Source: CAYNEI01 sp964396185
Lineage (GTDB): Archaea; Thermoplasmatota; SW-10-69-26
Direction of reading: 5' to 3'
NCBI GenBank assembly: GCA_964396185.1
Contig: CAYNEI010000005.1
Location: 31,353-95,352 of the forward strand
Length of the DNA: 64,000 nt
In this document: positions 46,492-54,043 of the stretch, one piece after another
How positions within the stretch are numbered: the first letter of the stretch is position 1
Layout: every line of letters begins with the position of its first letter
Made by a program: the position numbers and the translations under genes
The notes under the pieces: generated by a model
Told to the model about the DNA's origin: nothing
The model's input: the letters and a program-made list of their open reading frames with translations, nothing else
The model's database searches: none

Positions 46492-47256
46492 ATGGCATCC
46501 GAGACCTCAGGAACCGTGGAGTACCAGCTCCCACACGGCAGTTGGTGGCCCCTCTGGGTCGCCCTGGCCATGACCCTGCTCATGCTCGGCTTCATCCTGC
46601 CCGGTCCCGTGCTCTGGATCGGCGCAGCCGCCTTCGCCTTGGCTGGCCTGGGCTGGCTCCACGAGGACGTGCTCTGGTGGGACGAGCGCATCGGCACCGG
46701 GCCCGGAGCCGGACGATGGGGGGTCATGCTCTTCATCGGCAGCGAGATCATGATCTTCGGCGCCCTCTTCGCGACCTACTTCAACTTCCGCGCCGACGCC
46801 CTCGTCTGGCCGCCTGAGGGGACCCCCCACCTCCCCATCGGAACCACCGGGATCTTCACGATCATCCTGCTGACCAGCGGGGCCACCATGCACTGGGCCC
46901 ACACCGCCCTGCGCCTCGGGGACATGAAGAAGTTCAAAGGCCACCTGATCCTCACCATCGTGCTCGGCGCCATCTTCATGGCCGGCCAAGTGTCCGAGTA
47001 CAACCACCTCATCCACGAGGGCATGACCCTGACCGACCACCCATTCGGCACAACGTTCTACATGCTCACAGGCACCCACGGCCTCCACGTCCTGGCCGGC
47101 CTCTTCGTGCTCTGCCTGGTCGCCTGGAGAGCCTTCTTCAACGACCAGTTCGACGCCGAGCGCCACGTCCTGCTCGAAGCGGGCGCGATCTACTGGCACT
47201 TCGTGGATTTGGTTTGGGTCTTCGTCTACGCCATCATCTACCTCAATTGGGTCTAG
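46492..47256 (+). CDS. coxC: Cytochrome c oxidase subunit III
   Basis: The 254-residue membrane protein has about seven helices, with family blocks WWDERIGTGPGAGRWGVMLFIGSEIMIFGALFATYF, TMHWAHTALRLGD and the C-terminal GTHGLHVLAGL...EAGAIYWHFVDLVWVFVYAIIYL. It assembles with subunits I and II. Its last codons and stop lie in an 18-bp inverted repeat. Confidence 0.95.
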   Translation: MASETSGTVEYQLPHGSWWPLWVALAMTLLMLGFILPGPVLWIGAAAFALAGLGWLHEDVLWWDERIGTGPGAGRWGVMLFIGSEIMIFGALFATYFNFRADALVWPPEGTPHLPIGTTGIFTIILLTSGATMHWAHTALRLGDMKKFKGHLILTIVLGAIFMAGQVSEYNHLIHEGMTLTDHPFGTTFYMLTGTHGLHVLAGLFVLCLVAWRAFFNDQFDAERHVLLEAGAIYWHFVDLVWVFVYAIIYLNWV

Positions 47257-47385
47257 AGATGGCGTAGACGAAGACGAACCGAACGCTCGACCCAGCGCCG
47301 ACTGCGCGATCCGGGTCGAGCGTTCGGTGAAGTCGCGACGTCGACCGGCCGACCCCCGATAGGGCGAAGGCCGGTCAACGTCGCG
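47218..47385. repeat. Three consecutive long hairpins after coxC
   Basis: Hairpin 1 has 18-bp arms, 47218-47235 (inside coxC, encoding VFVYAI) and 47258-47275 (after the stop). Hairpin 2 has 15-bp arms, 47279-47293 and 47313-47327. Hairpin 3 has 17-bp arms with one mismatch, 47334-47350 and 47369-47385. They fill the gap between coxC and the convergent VIT/VWA gene and may terminate transcription from both sides. Confidence 0.85.
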
Positions 47386-47434
47386 CTCGCATCGCCATGA
47401 CCGGCGCTTGCTTCCGGCGCTGACGCCCACCTGC

Positions 47435-49453
47435 TTACACCCGTCGCCTGACCAACGCAACCGCGAGCATCGCCACAAGCACACCGCCCACGCCGAGCGC
47501 GGGCGTCTCCTGCGGTTCCTCCTCGGTATCGTCGCCGATCTCCTGGGCGTCGTCGCCATCCGCCCCATCTGACCCGGCCCGGCTGTCGCTTCGCCAGCCG
47601 GCTGGCACCCCGCTCGTGCTGTCCGCGACATCCGAGTCCCCGGCTGGGCTCCCGACTGATGAGCTCACCCGGTGGTCTCCATCGGCCTGGTCGCCAGCAC
47701 CGTCGGCATCGCTTCCGGCATGGATGTCCTGCTCTGGCAAGTCGAGCACGAGGCTTGTGTGGTCGGTCACGAACCCATGGTCCAGGGCGAGCTGGGTGGC
47801 TTGCTCGACGAGGGTCTCGTTGGCGCCGTGTGCGTCCAGGGTGTCCTGGATCGTTCGGATGCGGTGGTAGGCTACGAGGCGGCCGACGTCGATGGCCTTG
47901 TCATCCCTAGCGATCTTGTGTTCGAGCTCGTGGGTCACCGGTCCCTGGGAGCTCTGGGCATGCACGGTGGCGTTCAGCCAGCGCGCGTCGGCTGGGAATG
48001 TTCCCAAGAGGAGCAGCTCGCTACCGGCGTACAGGATGGGCGCAGCGGTGGCGGAGGCCTCGATGCCTGGTCCGTAGGCGATCTCCAGGTTGTGTAGCAC
48101 AGGCGTGGTGAGCGCGCCCATGAACCGGGCGAGGTCGACCTCGGCCCCCGTTCCTGCAGGCACGCGGTGGGCCACGCCCTGGCCGTCTTCAGCCAGACCG
48201 TGGATCAGACCCCAGTCCGCGCCAGCACCGAAGGCAAGCCCGTAGATCGTCGCGTTGCGGGCGTTGGCGTTGCGCGCTAGCCCCCGGAGTTGGTCCTCCG
48301 TGCTCGCGGCGTGTCCATCGGTGAGCACCACCAGCGCCTTCAGGCGGCCGTCCTCCTGGGGCTCGGTGGCGTTGAGGGCCGCGAAGCCGTCCTGTAGACC
48401 CAGGGCCAGCCGCGTGCCGCCGCCAGCGAAGGTCGCATCGATCTCTGCCATGGCCTCCTGGGCTGTGTGCTCGTCGACATGCGCCATGGCATCCCACGGT
48501 GAGCGCACGGCAGACGAGAAGAAGCTGAGGTGGAGGCGGTCATCAGCATCGAGCATGCCGACCACCTGGCGTGCAGCGTCCTTGAGCTGGTCGATCTTCT
48601 CGCCGCTCATGGACCCGCTGGTGTCCAGCACCAGCACGAGGTCCAACGGGAGCTCGGCCTGACCGGGTGTGGCCCGGAACCGGTGCGCGAAGAACCCGGT
48701 GCCGTCGTGGACCGTGGTGACCACGGAGCCGGGCTCGCCGGTCGGATCCAGGGCGTAGTGGACATCGAGCTGGGTGGGATCCTCGAGGCCACGGGGGCCG
48801 ACGTTGTAGGAGAGCTCGTAGCCGCCGGCGGCCTGTGAGACGCCAGCGCTGGGCTCGCTCCACAAGGCCTGGACGCCATCGGAGTGCTCGACCTGGACGT
48901 GGATCTCAGCGCCCGTGTCTTGGCCGAAGCTCGATACCGGGGCCTCCAGCGGCAGGGTGTAGATGCCTCGGTCGGCTGAGAGGTACTGCTCGTAGGTGAG
49001 CACGGCCCGCAGGGATTCGGTGGCCTCCACGTTGACACGGTAAGCGTACACGGAAGCGCCGCGGTGCTTCTCGACGAGGCCGGCCGAGCGCTCCTCTTGC
49101 TTGGCCTGGTCGTACTGCTCGCGAGCAGCGCCCCGTTGCTCGATGGTCGCGTTGTACACGGTCCCGTCCCTCTCGATGGTGAGCCCGGTGATCATGGCGT
49201 CATCCGGGACCCGAACCTCGAATGGGAACTCGGGGTCGGGGCCTCGGTTGTCGATCTGGGCGATCACCTGGACCGTGGCGTAGTTGTCCACCACGTGGGC
49301 ATCCACCGTCGTGTGGACGAACCACACCTCCCGACGCTCCGGGGCGTCGTCCTGGCCGAGGGCAACCCCGGTGAGCGGGGACACAAGGGTGAGCAGACCG
49401 ATGGCGATCGTGAGCAAAGCGCGGGGGCGAGTCGTAGGCTCCTCCTCTCGCAT
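47435..49453 (-). CDS. VIT domain / von Willebrand factor A domain surface protein with C-terminal tail
   Basis: The protein has 672 residues from the ATG at 49453, with a signal peptide (about 10-33). A VIT domain follows (about 40-165; VQVIAQIDNRGPDPEFPFEVRVP and REQYDQAKQEERSAGLVEKHR) and a VWA domain with an intact MIDAS, DTSGSMSG (Asp277, Ser279, Ser281). A long acidic Ser/Gly/Asp linker leads to a tail ETPALGVGGVLVAMLAVALVRRR that resembles an archaeal sorting signal. It resembles inter-alpha-trypsin-inhibitor heavy-chain-like proteins and probably mediates metal-dependent adhesion outside the cell. It is divergent from the membrane regulator at 49648. Confidence 0.9.
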   Translation of the reverse strand: MREEEPTTRPRALLTIAIGLLTLVSPLTGVALGQDDAPERREVWFVHTTVDAHVVDNYATVQVIAQIDNRGPDPEFPFEVRVPDDAMITGLTIERDGTVYNATIEQRGAAREQYDQAKQEERSAGLVEKHRGASVYAYRVNVEATESLRAVLTYEQYLSADRGIYTLPLEAPVSSFGQDTGAEIHVQVEHSDGVQALWSEPSAGVSQAAGGYELSYNVGPRGLEDPTQLDVHYALDPTGEPGSVVTTVHDGTGFFAHRFRATPGQAELPLDLVLVLDTSGSMSGEKIDQLKDAARQVVGMLDADDRLHLSFFSSAVRSPWDAMAHVDEHTAQEAMAEIDATFAGGGTRLALGLQDGFAALNATEPQEDGRLKALVVLTDGHAASTEDQLRGLARNANARNATIYGLAFGAGADWGLIHGLAEDGQGVAHRVPAGTGAEVDLARFMGALTTPVLHNLEIAYGPGIEASATAAPILYAGSELLLLGTFPADARWLNATVHAQSSQGPVTHELEHKIARDDKAIDVGRLVAYHRIRTIQDTLDAHGANETLVEQATQLALDHGFVTDHTSLVLDLPEQDIHAGSDADGAGDQADGDHRVSSSVGSPAGDSDVADSTSGVPAGWRSDSRAGSDGADGDDAQEIGDDTEEEPQETPALGVGGVLVAMLAVALVRRRV

Positions 49454-49496
49454 AGGACCCCCATGGCATCCGAGGGTCCATGAAGGTCTCAAATCC

Positions 49497-49597
49497 GTTC
49501 GGCCCCGGCCGAACCCTGTACAACCCATGGATTGCATCTGCAAGCCCGCTAACCCCCCTCCCAGTACGGGCGGCCAGGTGTTCGGTCCCCGCCGAAC
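49497..49597. promoter_or_regulatory. Twin palindromes between the VIT/VWA gene and the membrane regulator
   Basis: Site A, 49497-49514, is GTTCGGCC-CC-GGCCGAAC (perfect 8-2-8). Site B, 49580-49597, is GTTCGG-TCCCCG-CCGAAC. They agree at 16 of 18 positions and both continue into CCC. Site A lies 44 bases before the VIT/VWA start and site B just before the TATA box of the regulator, so each could control one gene. Confidence 0.65.
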
Positions 49598-49611
49598 CCC
49601 TTGCACAGGGC

Positions 49612-49618
49612 TATAAAT
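49612..49618 (+). promoter_or_regulatory. TATA box of the membrane winged-helix regulator
   Basis: TATAAAT lies 30-36 bases before the ATG at 49648, predicting a very short or absent leader. Palindrome B ends 14 bases upstream of it. Confidence 0.75.
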
Positions 49619-49647
49619 GCAGGCGTCGAGTACAGGGGTGAGCACGC

Positions 49648-51831
49648 ATGCCGGAGGACCTCCCCCTCGAGCCGGATCTGATCAAGGTCCTCGCGTCGGA
49701 CACGCGCAGGGGGATCCTTGGCCACCTCACCGAGCGCCGGATGACCGTCACCGAGCTCGCCCGGGAGACCGGGTTGGGCAAGGCCACGGTCCACGAGCAC
49801 CTCAAGAAGCTGACCCTCGCCGGCCTCGTGGATCGAGACGAGGACGACCGGCTCTGGGTCTACTACGAGCTCACCCCCCGCGGCAAGCGGATCCTGAACC
49901 CACAGCGCACCCGGTTCTACCTGGTCATCGGTGTGACCGTGCTGGCAGGCATCGCGGCTGTGCTGGCCGCCGTGCTCTTCTTCCAGGCCAGCACGCCCGG
50001 CGCGCCACTCGACGACGGGCTCGCGGTGTCCGTCGAGGACCCCACGGTCTACGCTGGCGAGCCCATCGCCTTCGAGGCCCTCATCACGGGAGCACAGGGC
50101 TCCTCCACGGATGTGCAAGCCTACCTGCTTGACGAGCAGGCCGCTGAGCAGGTACGCCTGGGCCACCGGGACGTCCGCGGGATCCCCTTGGAGTCGACCG
50201 GGGCCAAGGCGGCGTTCGGGACAGACAGCGCAAGCTCAGCTGACGGCATGGATGCAGACGATGGTCCCGACGACAGCCGTGGCACCGGGCTGCAGGAACC
50301 CTCCAGTGAACCGACGCGGACGGCCTTCCGAGCATCCACGGATCTCGCTGCAGGCACCTACTACGTGTTCGTGCGCGGCCCCAGCGGCGTGGACAACCGA
50401 GCCTCCATGCCTGCCCTCCAGGTCGCCGCCCTGGAGACGACGCCATCTCATGCGCCGTGGTACCGGGGCCTCTCCGAGACCCTCACCGTGAACGTGACGA
50501 GCAGCCAAGGACCCGTGGATGGGACCCTGATCCTCGAACCAGCCGAGCCCGCGGCCACAGGCGAGCAGGCCGTTGCCGACATCGTCGAAGGCACCGCCCA
50601 GTTCAGCCCTGCCACCTTGGATGCCCTCCCTGCCGGGCTCTACACGGCCCGCGTCTTCGTCGATGTGACCGAGCGGTGGCACAGCATCGAGCGAGCTGTC
50701 GAGATCGCTACGCCGGCCATCGCAGTGCAGCCCACGCATCTGGCCGCCTGGCAACCGGCCCAGGTCCACATCTCCTCCCCCAGCCCAGGATCGGGTCTGG
50801 TGATAGACGTGAACGCGACCCACGTGCTCGACCGCGCCGACCACGCCCAGGGCACCCAGCTCGTGCTCGCGGCCGCCGAGCCAGGCGTGGTGGAGCTGAC
50901 CGTCGGACGCCTCTCGACCCACCGGGTCACCGTGCATGCCACCCTCGAGGCGGTGCTGGAGGTCCACGACGGGCCCCGGTGGCTGCTCCAGGTCCGCACC
51001 CCCTCCGACGATGCTGGCCTGGCCGATGCCCGGGTCCTGCTCGACGGCCAGGCCGTGGGCCAGACCGACCCCTCGGGGGAGATCGAGCTCCCGGTCCCCG
51101 ATCCCGGCTTGCATGTCCTTGGCGTGGAGCATCCGAACGGCTCGGTGATCGAGCACGTGCTCCACGTGGAGGGCTGGATGCCTGAGAGCGCCCTGGGCGG
51201 ACTGGCACTCACCGTGGAGGAGGAGGCCAGCACCCCAGGCCGCGCTGGGCTCGAGATCACCCTTGAGAACGCCCACCCAGCAGCCCAGCCCACCTCTCTG
51301 GAGGTCATCTTGGATGGGCGCGTCGTGAGTGCACGCAGCCTCGTGGTCCCCGCGAACAGCTCCATGCTCGCCCAGGTGTCCATCCCCGTCACGTCCCAAG
51401 GCGTGTTCACCTTCGATGCCGTCGCCTCCCCGTTCCATGCTCTCGAGCTCATCACCCACAACGCGAGCCAACCGCCCGCAGCCGGAGATGATGGAGGAGC
51501 CGATGGTGAGGATGGTGCAGACGGCGCCGACGACGCTGACGATGGCGACGATGGCGACGATGGCGACGATGCCGCTGGGGCGCCCGAGGCCGCCGGCGCC
51601 ACCGCCGACCCGGGCCTAGCGGGTGGAACGGTCCAGATCGCCCTTGGGGGCACCGGGGACACCGGTGATGATCGGGCCCTGCTGGCAGAGGAGACAGGCG
51701 TGCCCGTGTTCGGCGACGACGGCTCGGCTGCAGCGGATGAAGCCCATGAGACCCCTGGGCCTGGCTGGCTGCCGGTCCTCCTGGTCGCGCTCGGCTGCGC
51801 AGGCGCGGTGGCTTGGCACCGGCGTCGTTGA
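49648..51831 (+). CDS. Membrane-spanning winged-helix regulator with large extracytoplasmic domain and C-terminal tail
   Basis: In this 727-residue protein, residues about 10-85 are an ArsR-like winged helix (VLASDTRRGILGHL, MTVTELARETGLGKATVHEHLKKL, AGLVDRDEDDRLWVYYELT). One membrane helix follows at about 90-112. About 500 residues of beta-rich, Ig/invasin-like modules come next, then an acidic Asp/Gly repeat linker, and a tail beginning PGPGWLPVL with a helix and HRRR. The N-terminus must be cytoplasmic to bind DNA and the rest external, so it looks like a one-component sensor. The ATG is supported by the TATA box. A small 2-TM gene follows. Confidence 0.85.
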   Translation: MPEDLPLEPDLIKVLASDTRRGILGHLTERRMTVTELARETGLGKATVHEHLKKLTLAGLVDRDEDDRLWVYYELTPRGKRILNPQRTRFYLVIGVTVLAGIAAVLAAVLFFQASTPGAPLDDGLAVSVEDPTVYAGEPIAFEALITGAQGSSTDVQAYLLDEQAAEQVRLGHRDVRGIPLESTGAKAAFGTDSASSADGMDADDGPDDSRGTGLQEPSSEPTRTAFRASTDLAAGTYYVFVRGPSGVDNRASMPALQVAALETTPSHAPWYRGLSETLTVNVTSSQGPVDGTLILEPAEPAATGEQAVADIVEGTAQFSPATLDALPAGLYTARVFVDVTERWHSIERAVEIATPAIAVQPTHLAAWQPAQVHISSPSPGSGLVIDVNATHVLDRADHAQGTQLVLAAAEPGVVELTVGRLSTHRVTVHATLEAVLEVHDGPRWLLQVRTPSDDAGLADARVLLDGQAVGQTDPSGEIELPVPDPGLHVLGVEHPNGSVIEHVLHVEGWMPESALGGLALTVEEEASTPGRAGLEITLENAHPAAQPTSLEVILDGRVVSARSLVVPANSSMLAQVSIPVTSQGVFTFDAVASPFHALELITHNASQPPAAGDDGGADGEDGADGADDADDGDDGDDGDDAAGAPEAAGATADPGLAGGTVQIALGGTGDTGDDRALLAEETGVPVFGDDGSAAADEAHETPGPGWLPVLLVALGCAGAVAWHRRR

Positions 51832-51869
51832 CCCGCCAGCTTGAAGGCCCGCGGCTGCCTGGCCTCGTC

Positions 51870-52085
51870 GTGACGCCCAAGGAGGCTGGCCGCCGGCTGA
51901 TCCTGCTCTCCCTGCCCTTCCTCGGCTTCGGGCTGCTCATGGCCATAGCCCCGCCCTTCCGAGAGACGCTTGGCCAGGCAGCCGGCGTGGTTCAGGCTCT
52001 GGGCGTGGCCCTGGTCCTGCTGGCCCTGGGCGCGATCTTGCTCGGCGTTTACCTGGCGGCCGAGCGCGACGAGCGCAGGCTTTGA
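51870..52085 (+). CDS. Small two-helix membrane protein
   Basis: The protein is about 71 residues from the GTG at 51870. In-frame TTG starts at 51813 and 51828 overlap the end of the regulator gene and are possible. It has two hydrophobic segments (LILLSLPFLGFGLLMAIA and LGVALVLLALGAILLGVYLAA) with a charged C-terminus (AERDERRL). It may be co-transcribed with the regulator. The function is unknown. Confidence 0.6.
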   Translation: MTPKEAGRRLILLSLPFLGFGLLMAIAPPFRETLGQAAGVVQALGVALVLLALGAILLGVYLAAERDERRL

Positions 52086-52143
52086 CCGGATCGTGCTCGC
52101 TCCTCGCGGCAGGCTCAAGAGGAGACGCCACGTTCGGGGCCCG

Positions 52144-52494
52144 ATGGCCAACATCCTCTTCTTCCACTACCGGGCCGCCCGCCACGGGAGAGCGATCCTC
52201 CAGGCGCTCAAGGACGCGGGGCACAAGGTCGTGGACGCCGTGCCCGAGTACCCGGATTTCCAGCCCTCCCTGGAGCTTGCCCAACCCGACGTGGTCGTGG
52301 TCGAGGGCAGCCAGAACGCGAACCGGGGCCTCGAGGCTGCCGACTTCGTGGTGGGCAAACCCGCCTACAAGGACGCCCTCGTTCTGCTGGTGAACTGGCC
52401 CGAGGGTCTGGTCAGGATGGCCGAGATGAAGCTCCCTCAAGCACGCCTGGTCGCCGCAGACGAGGTGGTCCCGGCTGTCGAGGCACGAGGCTGA
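52144..52494 (+). CDS. Receiver-like (Rossmann-type) small protein of unknown function
   Basis: The 116-residue soluble protein alternates strands and helices (NILFFHYRAARHGRAILQAL, DVVVVEG, DALVLLVNWPEG, ARLVAADEVV) in a way that recalls a response-regulator receiver fold. The phospho-acceptor Asp and the conserved Lys are not clear, so any signalling role would be phosphorylation-independent. ATG 52144 is chosen because the first strand begins there and the upstream frame overlaps the preceding gene. It is convergent with the HxlR gene. Confidence 0.6.
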   Translation: MANILFFHYRAARHGRAILQALKDAGHKVVDAVPEYPDFQPSLELAQPDVVVVEGSQNANRGLEAADFVVGKPAYKDALVLLVNWPEGLVRMAEMKLPQARLVAADEVVPAVEARG

Positions 52495-52509
52495 GCCTGC
52501 GTACCGAGC

Positions 52510-53025
52510 TCAGGGCACACGCCCTTCCTCGCGCATCTTGCTGATGCGCAGGTGCGCGATCACTGGCAGGAACAGATCCCCCATCTTCTCCCCCTTCGGG
52601 GTGAGCGAGTACTCGACTCGCACGGGCACCTCGGCGTAGGCCTCCCGGTGGACGATCCCCTGCTCCTCGAGCTCCTTGAGCCGTCGCGACAGGGTGCGGC
52701 TGCCGATGCCATCCAGGGCGCGCTGCAGCTCGTTGAACCGAAGCACCCCGTGCATGCGCAGCACGAAACAGATCTCGATGCTCCACCGCTGGAAGAGCGG
52801 GCTGAGCACGTCCACGCTGGACTCGATCTCCCGCTCGAGGTTCGTGTGCTCGTCGATCCAGGCCACGACCTCCTCCATCTTGGCCCGGTGGCCCTCGACG
52901 AGGTCGTCGAGGAAGGCATCCAGGCTCTCGATGAGCGCCTCGTTGTCCGGTGCACGGGGCGCTTCGTCTGACTCCTCTGATCCCTCCTCACTGTCGCCAG
53001 AGATACCAGCCTTCGAACCTGTCAC
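52510..53025 (-). CDS. HxlR-family winged-helix transcription regulator
   Basis: The 171-residue protein has an acidic N-terminal 40 residues, a helical segment (LDAFLDDLVEGHRAKMEEVVAW) and then the HxlR DNA-binding domain: FNELQRALDGIGSRTLSRRLKELEEQGIV, the wing VPVRVEYSLTPKGE and a final helix. It is divergent from the desaturase gene, with two palindromes in the 96-base gap, so it probably regulates itself and the desaturase. The signal is unknown. Confidence 0.88.
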   Translation of the reverse strand: MTGSKAGISGDSEEGSEESDEAPRAPDNEALIESLDAFLDDLVEGHRAKMEEVVAWIDEHTNLEREIESSVDVLSPLFQRWSIEICFVLRMHGVLRFNELQRALDGIGSRTLSRRLKELEEQGIVHREAYAEVPVRVEYSLTPKGEKMGDLFLPVIAHLRISKMREEGRVP

Positions 53026-53034
53026 TACCCTGCT

Positions 53035-53092
53035 TAAGGGGGAAGCCCCCCTTAGCGCTTCTGCTCAGACAACAGGTTGCCCATCGCAACCT
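53035..53092. promoter_or_regulatory. Two palindromes in the HxlR/desaturase divergent promoter
   Basis: TAAGGGGG (53035-53042) faces CCCCCTTA (53047-53054), next to the HxlR start. AGGTTGC (53074-53080) faces GCAACCT (53086-53092), next to a TATA-like TTGTATACC (about 53101-53109) of the desaturase. These are candidate operator sites for the HxlR protein. Confidence 0.45.
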
Positions 53093-53121
53093 ACTGTCGA
53101 TTGTATACCAAGGTGGTCCCT

Positions 53122-54009
53122 ATGACCGAACCCCAAGAACCCCTTCCCTTCCACGAAGACCCCTGGTGGCAGAAAGCCCTCGTTGTCACCTTCGTCGTTC
53201 TCCCCTTCGTCGCGGCGATCTGGGCCGTCGTCCAGCTCTGGGGCAACCACGTGGGGCCGCTGGACATCGGGCTGCTCGTGGGCATGTGGGTGTTCACCGG
53301 CATGGGGATCAGCGTCGGGTACCACCGGATGCTCACCCACAAGGCCTTCCAAGCCCACACAGCGGTCAAGGGTGTGCTTCTCTCCCTGGCCGCCATGGCC
53401 TTCCAAGGGCGCCCGGCCGACTGGGCTGCTACCCACGCCCGTCACCACGCTCGCGCGGACAAGGAGGGCGACCCCCACAGCCCGCTGGATGGCGCGATCC
53501 ACGCCCACTTCGGCTGGCTGGTGCGCGACCGGTTCGTTCGCACCGGGCCCGTGCACGCGCGCCTGCTTGAGGATCCGGCCGTGGCCTGGGTTGAGCGCAC
53601 CTACGTCTTCTGGCTCGTGGCCAGCTTCGCGATCCCCTTCGCCATCGGTGGCCTGGTCACAGGCACCTGGATGGGTGCCATGGAGGGCCTGCTCTGGGGC
53701 GGGCTCGTGCGCGTTTTCCTGGGCCACCACATCACGTGGAGCGTGAACAGCATCGCCCACATGTTCGGCACCCGCCCCTACGAGACCCAGGACGAGGCCC
53801 GGAACAACGCCATCGTGGCCCTGCTCGGCTTCGGCGAGGGCTGGCACAACAACCACCATGCCTTCCCGCGCGCCGCCTTCCTTGGCCACACGTGGTGGCA
53901 GGTGGACCCCGGCCGCTGGCTGATCAGGACCATGGAGAAGCTTGGCTGGGTCTGGGACGTCTGGATGCCGGACGACCAGGTTCGCGAGCAGCGGCGCGCT
54001 CGGGCGTGA
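53122..54009 (+). CDS. Membrane fatty-acid (acyl-CoA delta-9 type) desaturase
   Basis: This 295-residue non-heme diiron membrane enzyme has the three histidine boxes HRMLTH (residues 68-73), HARHH (105-109) and HNNHH near the C-terminus, with four or so membrane helices between them. It would insert a double bond into an acyl chain using O2. Archaeal core lipids are isoprenoid, so the substrate here may be free fatty acids, exogenous acyl chains or another lipid. ATG 53122 is used. A start at 53077 would lie in the operator region. Confidence 0.9.
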   Translation: MTEPQEPLPFHEDPWWQKALVVTFVVLPFVAAIWAVVQLWGNHVGPLDIGLLVGMWVFTGMGISVGYHRMLTHKAFQAHTAVKGVLLSLAAMAFQGRPADWAATHARHHARADKEGDPHSPLDGAIHAHFGWLVRDRFVRTGPVHARLLEDPAVAWVERTYVFWLVASFAIPFAIGGLVTGTWMGAMEGLLWGGLVRVFLGHHITWSVNSIAHMFGTRPYETQDEARNNAIVALLGFGEGWHNNHHAFPRAAFLGHTWWQVDPGRWLIRTMEKLGWVWDVWMPDDQVREQRRARA

Positions 54010-54043
54010 GAAGGCTTATCCCCTCCTTTCCGATGGCCGAGCC

